DNA of 64,000 nucleotides from Streptomyces cinnabarinus (GTDB taxonomy: Bacteria > Actinomycetota > Actinomycetes > Streptomycetales > Streptomycetaceae), in NCBI RefSeq assembly GCF_027270315.1, contig NZ_CP114413.1:1054001-1118000 (forward strand), read 5' to 3'. Positions 31,808-40,806 of this stretch are shown piece by piece (within the stretch, counting starts at the first letter, position 1; every line of letters begins with the position of its first letter). Below the pieces are notes generated by a model, which made no database searches, was not told the origin of the DNA, and worked only from the letters and a program-made list of their open reading frames with translations. Position numbers and translations under genes: made by a program.

Positions 31808-33621
31808 TCGGCGTAGCGCCACCGGCCTACGACCCGGCCGCTCCGACGACGGCGAACACCCTGCCCGTCGGCGCCCCGGCCACCGTACGCGCCTACGTGA
31901 CCGAACTGTTCCAGCGGCACCGCCGGGCCTTCCTGGTCCTGGTCGGCGTCAACACGGCCGCGGTCCTGGCCTCCATGGCCGGTCCTTGGCTGCTCGGCGA
32001 CCTGGTCGAGCGGGTGTCCGAGGGCGCCGAGGAGCTTCATCTGGGGCTCACCGTCTCGCTGTTCGTCGTCGCGCTCCTCATCCAGGCGGTGTTCGTCCGG
32101 GAGGTGCGGCTGCGCGGCGCGATACTCGGCGAGCGGATGCTGGCCGACCTGCGCGAGGACTTCCTCATCCGGTCCGTCGGGCTGCCGCCCGGCGTGCTGG
32201 AGCGTGCCGGGACCGGCGACCTGCTGTCCCGGATCACCACCGACATCGACCGGCTCGCCAACGCCATGCGCGAAGCCGTGCCCCAGCTGGCGATCGGCAT
32301 CGTCTGGGCGGCGCTGCTGCTGGGCGGCCTCGTGATCACCGCGCCGCCGCTGGGCGCCGCGGTGCTGGTCGCCGTGCCGCTGCTGGTGGTCGGCTGCCGC
32401 TGGTACTTCAAGCGGGCGCCCTCCGCCTACCGCTCGGAGTCCGCCGGGTACGCCGCCGTCGCCGCCGCGCTCGCCGAGACCGTGGACGCGGGCCGTACGG
32501 TCGAGGCCCACCGGCTCGCGGGCCGCCGTATCGACCTGTCCAAGCAGCGGGTCAAGGAGTGGACGGCCTGGGAGAACTACACGCTCTGGCTGCGTTCGGT
32601 GCTCTTCCCGGTCATCAACATCACCCACGTCACCGTCCTCGGCTCGGTCCTGATGCTCGGCGGGGTCTTCGTCCTCCAGGGCTGGATCGACGTCGGCCAG
32701 CTGACCACGGGCGCGCTCATCGCCCAGATGCTCGTCGACCCGGTGGGCCTGATCCTGCGCTGGTACGACGAGCTCCAGGTCGCCCAGGTGTCGCTGGCCC
32801 GGCTGGTCGGGGTCCGGGACATCGAGCCGGATGCCGGGGACGCCGAGCTGACCCCCGACGGACGCGATGTGCACGCCGACCGGGTGCACTTCGGCTACCT
32901 CGAGGGCGTGGACGTCCTGCGCAAGGTGTCCCTGGAGGTGGCCCCCGGCACCCGGCTGGCGCTGGTCGGCCCCTCCGGCGCGGGCAAGTCCACCCTCGGC
33001 AGGCTCCTCGCCGGCATCTACGCGCCCCGGGAGGGCCGGATCGCCCTCGGCGGCGCCGAACTCTCCCGGATGCCCGCGGAACGGGTCCGCGAGCACGTGG
33101 CCCTCGTCAACCAGGAGCACCACGTCTTCGTGGGCTCCCTGCGCGACAACCTGCTGCTCGCCCTGCCCCACTCCCGCCTCCCGTCGAACGCGGGGGCATC
33201 GGAGGACTCCGCCGACGCGGAGCTGTGGGCGGCGCTCGCGGCGGTCGACGCGGACGACTGGGCACGCGCTCTCGACGAGGGCCTCGACACCGAGGTCGGC
33301 TCGGGCGGCTTCGCGCTGACCCCGGCGCAGGCGCAGCAGATCGCGCTGGCCCGGCTCGTGCTGGCCGACCCGCACACGCTGGTCCTGGACGAGGCGACGT
33401 CCCTGCTCGACCCACGGGCCGCGCGCCATCTGGAGCGTTCCCTGGCCCGCGTCCTGGACGGCCGCACGGTGGTCGCCATCGCCCACCGCCTCCATACCGC
33501 TCACGACGCCGACGTCATCGCCGTCGTCGAGAACGGCCGGATCAGTGAGCTGGGCAGCCATGACGAGCTGGTCGCGGCGAAGGGGGCGTACGCGGCGCTT
33601 TGGCGGTCCTGGCACGGGTGA
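31804..33621 (+). CDS. ABC exporter subunit B, degenerate signature motif
   Basis: 605 residues, TMD plus NBD. Walker A LVGPSGAGKSTLGRLLAG (about 388), Walker B TLVLDEATSLLD and the H-loop AIAHRLHT are intact. The ABC signature is FALTPAQAQQIALARL instead of LSGGQ. Its Walker A would pair with the intact signature of subunit A to make the only competent ATP site. Its ATG overlaps the stop of subunit A (ATGA). The substrate is unknown; homologous actinobacterial pairs are usually annotated as multidrug or antibiotic exporters. Confidence 0.92.
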   Translation: MIGVAPPAYDPAAPTTANTLPVGAPATVRAYVTELFQRHRRAFLVLVGVNTAAVLASMAGPWLLGDLVERVSEGAEELHLGLTVSLFVVALLIQAVFVREVRLRGAILGERMLADLREDFLIRSVGLPPGVLERAGTGDLLSRITTDIDRLANAMREAVPQLAIGIVWAALLLGGLVITAPPLGAAVLVAVPLLVVGCRWYFKRAPSAYRSESAGYAAVAAALAETVDAGRTVEAHRLAGRRIDLSKQRVKEWTAWENYTLWLRSVLFPVINITHVTVLGSVLMLGGVFVLQGWIDVGQLTTGALIAQMLVDPVGLILRWYDELQVAQVSLARLVGVRDIEPDAGDAELTPDGRDVHADRVHFGYLEGVDVLRKVSLEVAPGTRLALVGPSGAGKSTLGRLLAGIYAPREGRIALGGAELSRMPAERVREHVALVNQEHHVFVGSLRDNLLLALPHSRLPSNAGASEDSADAELWAALAAVDADDWARALDEGLDTEVGSGGFALTPAQAQQIALARLVLADPHTLVLDEATSLLDPRAARHLERSLARVLDGRTVVAIAHRLHTAHDADVIAVVENGRISELGSHDELVAAKGAYAALWRSWHG

Positions 33622-34011
33622 GGTCCGGGAGCCAGGGGTACTGGGGGTGTCAGGGATGATCGGGCGTGGCTCGGGGTGCCCCTGATGTTCGCCGGGCAAG
33701 TCGGCTCGCCCGGCCCAGGTCGCCCCGGGGCAGCGCGCCCCGCACCGATCCGGTGGCCCGACGGCCGCGTGCACGCGTACCGGAGACTCCCGTTCTCCCA
33801 GCCCACGGCCCGGTCCTACCGGGCTCCCGTCCCCGCCCCGGACCCGTGGCGTTGCGCGGGTGGGAAAAGGGGTGGAAGGCTGGATAGCGGCACCGGTTCG
33901 GGGAGCGCCCGGGAAGCCTGCGGTACGTGTCGGGCGCAGCCTGTGCCCCGCGCGCCGGCCCGTCGCCGATCGTGGTGTCGGCGGGCCCGTCCCCAGCACC
34001 TGGAGGTACCC
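33622..34011. other. 390-bp non-coding interval
   Basis: No convincing coding sequence. Open frames here have low-complexity Pro/Arg/Gly translations. No strong promoter hexamers or stem-loop were recognised. The DUF5709 ribosome-binding site (GGAGG, 34002-34006) closes the interval. Confidence 0.5.
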
Positions 34012-34482
34012 GTGAACAGCGCCGACGGATGGGGGGACGACGTCTACCAGCCCGACGCGTCCGAGATCCAGGACGACGCGGGGCTGCTCGACGCCGAGGA
34101 CACCCTGGTCAACGACGGCGTCGGCGACCCCCTCGACCGCGGCTGGTCCCCGCCGGACCGTCCGTGGGCGGTGGAGCGCTCCGGTGTGACGGCCGCGGAG
34201 GGCCACGAGGGCGAGACGCTTGACCAGCGACTCGCCGAGGAGCTGCCGGACCTCGCCACCCCCGACAGCGACGGCCTCGGCGACTGCGAAGGCACCGACG
34301 GAGAACTCCTGGACAACGAGGTCGGCGCCGCACGCTCCGGCCGCCTCGTCGCCCCCGACGAGGGCGCGCACGAGGACGAGGAGAGTGCGCTGGTCGCCAC
34401 GGACGTCGGGATCGACGGTGCCGCGGCCTCGGCCGAGGAGGCCGCCATGCACATCGTCGACGAGGACGCCCTGTCCGGCTGA
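34012..34482 (+). CDS. DUF5709 acidic protein
   Basis: A 156-residue, strongly acidic, probably disordered protein: DDVYQPDASEIQDDAGLLDA, EDTLVNDGVGDPLDRGWSPP, and the C-terminal HIVDEDALSG. This pattern is the actinobacterial DUF5709 family, with no known function and often linked to stress responses. Start GTG 34012 follows GGAGG by five bases. Codon use matches its neighbours. Confidence 0.85.
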   Translation: MNSADGWGDDVYQPDASEIQDDAGLLDAEDTLVNDGVGDPLDRGWSPPDRPWAVERSGVTAAEGHEGETLDQRLAEELPDLATPDSDGLGDCEGTDGELLDNEVGAARSGRLVAPDEGAHEDEESALVATDVGIDGAAASAEEAAMHIVDEDALSG

Positions 34483-34515
34483 TCCCGCCGCCGCACCGGC
34501 CCCCGAGGAGCCCTG

Positions 34516-34776
34516 ATGCAGCAGGACAAGCACCCCGACTACCGTCCGGTCGTCTTCCGGGACCGCGCCGCCGGATACGCCTTCCTCACCCGGTCCACCG
34601 CTACCAGCGGCGAGACCATCGAGTGGGACGACGGCGAGACGTACCCGGTGGTGGACGTGGAGATCTCCTCCGAGAGCCACCCCTTCTTCACCGGCAAGGC
34701 CCGCACGGTGGACTCGGAAGGCCGCGTCGCCCGCTTCGAGCGCCGCTACGGCGGGGCGGACGCCGAGGGAACATGA
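34516..34776 (+). CDS. rpmE2: 50S ribosomal protein L31 type B
   Basis: An 86-residue zinc-free L31 paralogue: HPDYRPVVFRDRAAGYAFLT, RSTATSGETIEWDDGETYPV, EISSESHPFFTGKARTVD, RFERRYGG. It has no CxxC pairs. In many actinobacteria the B-type protein replaces zinc-bearing L31 under zinc starvation, releasing zinc, and is repressed by Zur. No Zur box was recognised upstream here. The gene lies 33 bp after DUF5709. Confidence 0.95.
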   Translation: MQQDKHPDYRPVVFRDRAAGYAFLTRSTATSGETIEWDDGETYPVVDVEISSESHPFFTGKARTVDSEGRVARFERRYGGADAEGT

Positions 34777-34826
34777 CCGGACCCTGGTCCCGCCGCTGGC
34801 GCTGACGCCGCCGTTGCCGCTGCCGC

Positions 34827-35621
34827 TCAGATGACGTTGAGCGCCGCCGCGCAGCCCACTCCGCCGAGCAGCATGAACACCGGCATGAGCACCTTCAGCT
34901 CCACCCAGCTGCCGGCCCGGAACCGCATGGCCTTCGGCGGGCCGATCGGGTACCAGCGCTTGCGGCCCACCGGGATGGGCCACAGGATCGGGCAGCCCGA
35001 CACCGTCAGCGAGTCCCCTATGTCGTGCACCAGCGCGCCCAGCACGATCGGCAGCCCCAGCCACAGGTACTCCTGGCCCGGCTCCGTGAACAGCCAGTCC
35101 GCACCGTTGCCCGGCTTGTCCAGCACCCCGGCCAGGATCCAGGCGCTGGTCGCTGCCAGCAGCCAGACCAGGACGTCGCTGCTGGACCCGCGCGCCGCCC
35201 GCCACAGCAGGCCCTCGATGGCCAGCACCATGTGCGCGAAGAGGATGCCCAGTACTGCCCAGCGGCCCCCGGTGATCGCCAGTACCGAGGCGCCCGCCCC
35301 GATCAGGACGGCCCACAGCCAGGTGTGCGTGAGCGTTCGGTGACCGCCGGAGCGGCGCGGGTCGCCCTGCTTCTTGGTGGCCTTGTAGACGGCGTAGGAG
35401 AGCTTGTCGACGATCTCGCACAGCCCGCGCGAAAGCGGTCCGAAGGCCCGCGAGATGGTGGCGGCCTTGTGGTCGAGGTCCGGGGCCAGTGCCGCTCCGG
35501 CGCAGATCAGCGCGCCGACCAGGACGACGGGCCAGGGCATCGGACGTCCGGCCGCTGCGGCCGCCGCCCCGACGCCGAGCCAGGCCGCGGCGCCCGACAG
35601 TGAGTGTGCTGGTCCCATCAT
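34827..35621 (-). CDS. YdjM-like membrane-bound metal-dependent hydrolase
   Basis: A 264-residue polytopic membrane protein with the YdjM/LexA-binding hydrolase family motifs: MGPAHSLSGAAAWLG at the N-terminus, ALAPDLDHKAATISRAFGP, the GGHRTLTHTWLWAV histidine motif, and ALVHDIGDSLTVSGCPILWP (second HD motif). YdjM is SOS-induced in E. coli; its substrate is unknown. ATG 35621 or 35618 (tandem ATGATG). Convergent with rpmE2. Confidence 0.85.
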   Translation of the reverse strand: MMGPAHSLSGAAAWLGVGAAAAAAGRPMPWPVVLVGALICAGAALAPDLDHKAATISRAFGPLSRGLCEIVDKLSYAVYKATKKQGDPRRSGGHRTLTHTWLWAVLIGAGASVLAITGGRWAVLGILFAHMVLAIEGLLWRAARGSSSDVLVWLLAATSAWILAGVLDKPGNGADWLFTEPGQEYLWLGLPIVLGALVHDIGDSLTVSGCPILWPIPVGRKRWYPIGPPKAMRFRAGSWVELKVLMPVFMLLGGVGCAAALNVI

Positions 35622-35766
35622 GGCCGTTGCCCGCCCTATTCCTCGTGTGCCGCTGTCCAGTTGACGGTGTGCGCTGACGTGTTGTCGGCGACACAGCGTA
35701 GCGTTCGCGATCTTCTGACCGGCAGCCGATTCCCCTGTCAGGCCGGTCGGCAGGCAAGATGGGTGG

Positions 35767-38280
35767 GTGACCCTCATCGATCAGCTGCCGCCGACCGCCG
35801 ACCCAGACGCCCTCTACGAAGCCTTCGAGTCGTGGGCCGAGGAACGCGGTCTGACTCTCTACCCCCACCAGGAGGAGGCGCTGATCGAGGTGGTCTCCGG
35901 CGCGAACGTGATCGTGTCGACGCCCACCGGGTCCGGCAAGAGCATGATCGCCGCGGGTGCGCACTTCGCCGCGCTTGCCCGTGACGAGGTCACCTTCTAC
36001 ACCGCTCCGATCAAGGCACTGGTGTCGGAGAAGTTCTTCGAACTGTGCAAGCTGTTCGGCACCGAGAACGTCGGCATGCTCACCGGCGACGCCTCCGTCA
36101 ACGCGGACGCCCCCGTCATCTGCTGCACCGCCGAGGTCCTCGCCTCGATCGCGCTGCGCGACGGCAAGCACGCCGACGTCGGCCAGGTCGTCATGGACGA
36201 GTTCCACTTCTACGCGGAGGGGGACCGCGGCTGGGCCTGGCAGATCCCGATCCTCGAACTGCCCCAGGCGCAGTTCGTGCTGATGTCGGCGACGCTCGGC
36301 GATGTCTCGATGTTCGAGCAGGACCTGACCCGGCGTACCGGCCGCCCGACGGCCGTGGTCCGCTCGGCGACCCGCCCGGTGCCGCTCTCCTACGAGTACC
36401 GCCTCACCCCGCTCACCGAGACGCTGACCGAGCTGCTGGAGACCAAGCAGGCGCCGGTGTACATCGTGCACTTCACGCAGGCGCAGGCCGTGGAGCGGGC
36501 GCAGGCGCTGATGAGCATCAACATGTGCTCGCGCGAGGAGAAGGACCAGATCGCCGAGCTGATCGGCAACTTCCGTTTCACCACCAAGTTCGGCCGCAAC
36601 CTCTCCCGCTACGTGCGGCACGGCATCGGCGTCCATCACGCGGGCATGCTGCCCAAGTACCGCCGCCTGGTGGAGAAGCTCGCGCAGGCCGGTCTGCTGA
36701 AGGTCATCTGCGGCACCGACACCCTGGGCGTGGGCGTCAACGTCCCCATCCGCACGGTGCTGTTCACGGCGCTGACCAAGTACGACGGCAGCCGGGTCCG
36801 CACGCTGCGGGCCCGTGAGTTCCACCAGATCGCGGGCCGCGCCGGGCGGGCGGGGTTCGACACGGCGGGCTTCGTCGTCGCGCAGGGGCCCGAGCACGTC
36901 ATCGAGAACGAGAAGGCGCTCGCGAAGGCGGGCGACGACCCCAAGAAGCGGCGCAAGGTCGTCCGGAAGAAGGCGCCCGAGGGCTTCGTCGGGTGGACGG
37001 AGAACACCTTCGAGAAGCTCATCGCCTCCGAGCCGGAGCCGCTGACGTCCCGTTTCCGGGTCACGCACACCATGCTGCTGTCGGTGATCGCCCGGCCCGG
37101 CAACGCCTTCGAGGCGATGCGGCATCTGCTGGAGGACAACCACGAGCCGCGCAAGCAGCAGCTGCGGCACATCCGGCGAGCCATCGCCATCTACCGCTCG
37201 CTGCTGGACGGCGGCATCGTCGAGAAGCTCGACCAGCCGGACGCCGAGGGCCGGATCGTACGGCTCACCGTCGACCTCCAGCAGGACTTCGCCCTGAACC
37301 AGCCGCTGTCCACCTTCGCGCTGGCCGCGTTCGAGCTGCTGGACCCGGAATCGCCGTCCTACGCCCTGGACATGGTGTCCGTCGTGGAGTCCACTCTGGA
37401 CGATCCGCGGCAGATCCTCGTCGCCCAGCTGAACAAGGCCAAGGGCGAGGCCGTCGCCGCGATGAAGGCGGACGGGGTGGAGTACGAGGAGCGCATGGAG
37501 CGCCTCCAGGACATCTCCTACCCCAAGCCGCTGGAGGAGCTGCTCTTCGGCGCGTACAACACCTACCGCAAGAGCCACCCCTGGGTCGGCGACCATCCGC
37601 TGTCGCCGAAGTCCGTGATCCGGGACATGTACGAACGGGCGATGTCCTTCACGGAGTTGGTGTCGTTCTACGAGCTGGCCCGCACCGAGGGCATTGTGCT
37701 GCGCTACCTGGCCAGCGCCTACAAGACCCTGGACCACAACATCCCGGACGATCTGAAGTCCGAGGATCTCCAGGATCTGATCGAGTGGCTGGGCGAGATG
37801 GTCCGCCAGGTCGACTCCAGTCTGCTGGACGAGTGGGAGCAGCTCGCCAACCCGGAGGAGATGACCGCCGAGGAGGCCCAGGAGAAGGCCGACGAGGTCA
37901 AGCCGGTCACCACCAACGCGCGCGCCTTCCGCGTCCTGGTCCGCAACGCCCTCTTCCGCCGGGTCGAGCTCGCCGCCCTCGACCAGGTCGGGGAACTGGG
38001 CGAGATGGACGCCGACGCCGGCTGGGACGCGGACGCCTGGGGTGAGGCCATGGACAAGTACTGGGACGAGTACGACGACCTCGGCACCGGTCCCAACGCC
38101 CGCGGCCCGAAGCTGTTGGTGATCGAGGAGGAGCCCGCGAACCGGCTGTGGCGCGTCCGGCAGATCTTCGACGACCCCAACGGCGACCACGACTGGGGCA
38201 TCAGCGCGGAGATCGACCTCGCCGCCTCCGACGCGGAGGGCCGCGCGGTCGTCCGGGTCACCGACGTCGGCCAGCTGTGA
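35767..38280 (+). CDS. Ski2-like DEAD/DEAH helicase with DUF3516 C-terminus
   Basis: An 837-residue superfamily 2 helicase. Motif I STPTGSGKSMIAAG is at about residues 51-64, motif II MDEFHFY at about 143-149, motif III MSATLGD, GVHHAGMLPKYRRLVEKL, motif V DTLGVGVNVPIRTV and motif VI HQIAGRAGRAGFD. The second half is the DUF3516 extension found in actinobacterial HelY-like proteins. Likely role: RNA unwinding in processing or decay, judged from the Ski2/Mtr4 relationship. Start GTG 35767. TesB follows 19 bp downstream. Confidence 0.92.
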   Translation: MTLIDQLPPTADPDALYEAFESWAEERGLTLYPHQEEALIEVVSGANVIVSTPTGSGKSMIAAGAHFAALARDEVTFYTAPIKALVSEKFFELCKLFGTENVGMLTGDASVNADAPVICCTAEVLASIALRDGKHADVGQVVMDEFHFYAEGDRGWAWQIPILELPQAQFVLMSATLGDVSMFEQDLTRRTGRPTAVVRSATRPVPLSYEYRLTPLTETLTELLETKQAPVYIVHFTQAQAVERAQALMSINMCSREEKDQIAELIGNFRFTTKFGRNLSRYVRHGIGVHHAGMLPKYRRLVEKLAQAGLLKVICGTDTLGVGVNVPIRTVLFTALTKYDGSRVRTLRAREFHQIAGRAGRAGFDTAGFVVAQGPEHVIENEKALAKAGDDPKKRRKVVRKKAPEGFVGWTENTFEKLIASEPEPLTSRFRVTHTMLLSVIARPGNAFEAMRHLLEDNHEPRKQQLRHIRRAIAIYRSLLDGGIVEKLDQPDAEGRIVRLTVDLQQDFALNQPLSTFALAAFELLDPESPSYALDMVSVVESTLDDPRQILVAQLNKAKGEAVAAMKADGVEYEERMERLQDISYPKPLEELLFGAYNTYRKSHPWVGDHPLSPKSVIRDMYERAMSFTELVSFYELARTEGIVLRYLASAYKTLDHNIPDDLKSEDLQDLIEWLGEMVRQVDSSLLDEWEQLANPEEMTAEEAQEKADEVKPVTTNARAFRVLVRNALFRRVELAALDQVGELGEMDADAGWDADAWGEAMDKYWDEYDDLGTGPNARGPKLLVIEEEPANRLWRVRQIFDDPNGDHDWGISAEIDLAASDAEGRAVVRVTDVGQL

Positions 38281-38299
38281 GCACTGGAGAATCCCACCC

Positions 38300-39169
38300 A
38301 TGACGACGAATCCGGCCGAGAGGCTCGTCGACCTGCTCGACCTGGAGCAGATCGAGGTCAACATCTTCCGCGGGCGCAGCCCGCACGAGTCCCTGCAAAG
38401 GGTCTTCGGCGGCCAGGTGGCCGGCCAGGCCCTGGTCGCCGCGGGCCGCACCACGGACGGCGAGCGCCCGGTGCACTCGCTGCACGCGTACTTCCTGCGC
38501 CCGGGCCGCCCGGGCGTGCCGATCGTGTACCAGGTCGAACGGGTGCGGGACGGGCGGTCGTTCACGACTCGCCGGGTCACCGCGGTGCAGCAGGGCCGCA
38601 CGATCTTCAATCTCACCGCCTCCTTTCACAAACCTGAGCAAGGGAGCTTCGAGCACCAGCTGCCGCCCGCCCGTGAGGTGCCGGACCCGGAGTCGCTGCC
38701 GACGGTCACCGACGAGATCCGGGAGCATCTGGGCGCGCTGCCTGAGCAGTTGGAGCGTATGGCGCGCCGCCAGCCCTTCGACATCCGCTATGTGGACCGG
38801 TTGCGCTGGACACCCGCCGAGATCAAGGACGCCGAGCCGCGCAGCGCGGTGTGGATGCGCGCGGTCGGGCCGCTCGGTGACGACCCGTGGGTGCACACCT
38901 GCGCGCTGACCTACGCCAGTGACATGACCCTCCTGGACGCCGTGCGTATCCCCGTCGAGCCCCTGTGGGGTCCGCGGGGCTTCGACATGGCGTCGCTGGA
39001 CCACGCGATGTGGTTCCACCGGCCGTTCCGCGCGGACGAGTGGTTCCTGTACGACCAGGAGTCTCCGATCGCCACGGGTGGGCGTGGGCTGGCCCGTGGG
39101 CGGATCTACGACCTCCAGGGACGACTGCTGGTGTCCGTGGTCCAGGAGGGGCTGTTCCGGGCGCTGTAG
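38300..39169 (+). CDS. tesB: Acyl-CoA thioesterase II
   Basis: 289 residues, a double hotdog fold. LQRVFGGQVAGQALVAAGRT in the first domain and TYASDMTLLDAVRIP plus SLDHAMWFHRPFRADEWFLY in the second contain the Asp/Thr/Gln catalytic network of E. coli TesB. It hydrolyses acyl-CoA to free acid plus CoA. It sits 19 bp after the helicase and is probably cotranscribed. It ends one base from the stop of the convergent DUF6397 gene, leaving no room for a terminator. Confidence 0.93.
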   Translation: MTTNPAERLVDLLDLEQIEVNIFRGRSPHESLQRVFGGQVAGQALVAAGRTTDGERPVHSLHAYFLRPGRPGVPIVYQVERVRDGRSFTTRRVTAVQQGRTIFNLTASFHKPEQGSFEHQLPPAREVPDPESLPTVTDEIREHLGALPEQLERMARRQPFDIRYVDRLRWTPAEIKDAEPRSAVWMRAVGPLGDDPWVHTCALTYASDMTLLDAVRIPVEPLWGPRGFDMASLDHAMWFHRPFRADEWFLYDQESPIATGGRGLARGRIYDLQGRLLVSVVQEGLFRAL

Positions 39170-39170
39170 A

Positions 39171-40085
39171 TCAGCCGCTTCTGCGGCGCAGCCAGCCGAA
39201 CAGGCGGTGCGATGGCCGGTGTTCGTCGGATTCCGGGGTCGGCGCGGCGGGCGGCGCCGGGGTGGCGGGGTGAACCGGCGCAGTGGGATGCGCATGGGTG
39301 GCGGGGCGTGGTGCGGGCCGGTGTGCGCGTGCCTCCTCGACCGCCCGCGTGAGGTCGGCCCGCAGCCAGCCGGTCTCGTCCGCGTCGTCCGCCGTCATGA
39401 TCTGCTCGCACCGGCGGGCGGCCGGCGAGCCCGGCGCTCCGTGCACGGGCGGTCCGGGCCGGAAGCGGTTCAAGTGGGAGCGTTCGTAGGGGTCGGGGAC
39501 GATCTCCGCGATCTGCACCGGGTCGAGGAAGGCAGCCAGGGCTCCGGCCTGCTGCCACGGATCGTCGCTCTGGCGCAGCAGGAACCCCAGCCGGCGTCCG
39601 CGCCAGTTGCGGGGCCGCAGGTCCAGGCCGGCGTCGAGCTGATCGCGCATTCCCTCGGGGGTGCGCGCCTTCAGCAGAGGGGTGTTCTTCTCGTCGGACG
39701 CGAACTGCCGTAGCTCCTCGGCCAGGTACATCCAGACCACGGCCCGGTAGCGGTTGAGGTAGAAGGCCACGGGCACCACCAGGCCCAGGCGGGCGAGACG
39801 GGTGAAGCGGCCGGGCGGCACCTCCATCACGGCCGCTCCTTCGGTGGTGCCGACGGTCCGCACGCGTTCGAGCAGTGTGTCGGGGAAGCCCTTCGAGGCC
39901 CGCACCCGCTCGATCTCCAGGCGAGTGACGCGGCGGTGGCCGCCTCCTCCTTCGTCGGGCACGGTCCGGATGTGCCCGAGGTGGACGGCGAGGTCGAACT
40001 CGCGCCGTTTCAGACCCAGTTCCCGCGCGGCGTGGCCGGGTGTGCAGGAGGCGCCGCGTGGCTGGGTGATGGTGTCGCCTGTCAT
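39171..40085 (-). CDS. DUF6397 family protein with MerR-like N-terminal HTH
   Basis: 304 residues. The N-terminus CTPGHAARELGLKRREFDLA, VHLGHIRTVP and RVTRLEIERVR resembles a MerR-type helix-turn-helix. A conserved middle follows (RLGLVVPVAFYLNRYRAVVW, PLLKARTPEGMRDQLDAGLD, PRNWRGRRLGFLL), then a Pro/Ala-rich tail of about 60 residues. It matches the Streptomyces DUF6397 family; no function is known. It may be DNA-binding. The ATG is at 40083-40085. Confidence 0.75.
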   Translation of the reverse strand: MTGDTITQPRGASCTPGHAARELGLKRREFDLAVHLGHIRTVPDEGGGGHRRVTRLEIERVRASKGFPDTLLERVRTVGTTEGAAVMEVPPGRFTRLARLGLVVPVAFYLNRYRAVVWMYLAEELRQFASDEKNTPLLKARTPEGMRDQLDAGLDLRPRNWRGRRLGFLLRQSDDPWQQAGALAAFLDPVQIAEIVPDPYERSHLNRFRPGPPVHGAPGSPAARRCEQIMTADDADETGWLRADLTRAVEEARAHRPAPRPATHAHPTAPVHPATPAPPAAPTPESDEHRPSHRLFGWLRRRSG

Positions 40086-40091
40086 GGTCTC

Positions 40092-40190
40092 CCCCGTGGA
40101 GTCGGATGCTCACGCTGTGTGCGTTCGCCGTGACAGAACGGTAGCCAATCCGGCGAAGATCGCGGGGAGCCTGTGGATAACTCCACGGGG
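40092..40190. repeat. 11-bp inverted repeat enclosing a DnaA-box-like sequence
   Basis: CCCCGTGGAGT (40092-40102) and ACTCCACGGGG (40180-40190) are perfect inverted copies 77 bp apart, upstream of the DUF6397 start. TGTGGATAA at 40172-40180 is the exact complement of the DnaA box TTATCCACA. A single box gives no evidence for an origin. It may be a regulator site. Confidence 0.5.
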
Positions 40191-40207
40191 AAGCGAGAAG
40201 ACGCAGG

Positions 40208-40621
40208 TCAGAGGTCCGTGATCGAATCCCGCTCGGGTTTGCGCGCATCCACCGCGAGGTGCTCGCCGACCCGGTTGACGAGCAGGGTCATCTCGTAGGC
40301 GATCTGGCCGATGTCGGCCTCCGCACCGCTGAGGACGCACAGGCAGCTGCCGGTGCCCGCGGCGGTCACGAACAGGACGGCGTCGTCGAACTCGACCATC
40401 GTCTGGCGCACTCTGCCCGCGCCGAAGTGGTGCCCCGAGCCCTTGGCGAGGCTGTGCAGCCCGGAGGAGACCGCGGCCAGGTGTTCCGCGTCCTCCCGGC
40501 GCAGTCCTGTGCTCGCGCCCGTCACCAGCCCGTCGTTGGACAGGACCAGCGCATGCCGCACATGCTCCACCCGCTCGGTCAGATCGTCCAACAGCCAGCC
40601 AAGTCCCTGATTCTGCGTCAT
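40208..40621 (-). CDS. Second roadblock/LC7-domain protein (CvnB paralogue)
   Basis: 137 residues. Over about 115 residues it is roughly three quarters identical by eye to the CvnB protein at 42020-42457 (shared VLSNDGL, LRREDAEHLAAV, RQTMVE, VGEHL). Roadblock proteins act as regulatory partners of small GTPases. It lies 185 bp downstream of cvnD in the same direction and looks like a duplicated extra subunit of this conservon. The ATG at 40619-40621 has GGGGAG upstream. Confidence 0.88.
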   Translation of the reverse strand: MTQNQGLGWLLDDLTERVEHVRHALVLSNDGLVTGASTGLRREDAEHLAAVSSGLHSLAKGSGHHFGAGRVRQTMVEFDDAVLFVTAAGTGSCLCVLSGAEADIGQIAYEMTLLVNRVGEHLAVDARKPERDSITDL

Positions 40622-40806
40622 GTCCCGTCTCCCCGTACGACGCGCCTCCCCCTGGCCGAGGGAGTATCCGCTCGCCAGCCTTCCGGACAAGTCGGGCCCG
40701 GGGCAAGGAGGCTGGGGGCACGGCACGGAAGATGACCGACACGGAACGGCGGAAGCCCGCCTCCGGCGAGGCCGTGGCGCGTCAAGGTGTCGTGGCCCAG
40801 GCCGGT

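Noticed and set aside
34012..34776. A Zur-regulated zinc-starvation cluster around L31 type B
   Set aside because: No Zur box was found and DUF5709 is not a known zinc gene.
30901..38616. A 2,571-residue open frame on the minus strand
   Set aside because: It runs antisense to the exporter, DUF5709, L31, helicase and TesB genes. Its translation is Arg/Gly/His-rich low complexity, the usual shadow of GC-biased coding.
40172..40180. A replication origin suggested by a DnaA box
   Set aside because: Only one exact box and no cluster, AT-rich unwinding region or dnaA/dnaN genes nearby.
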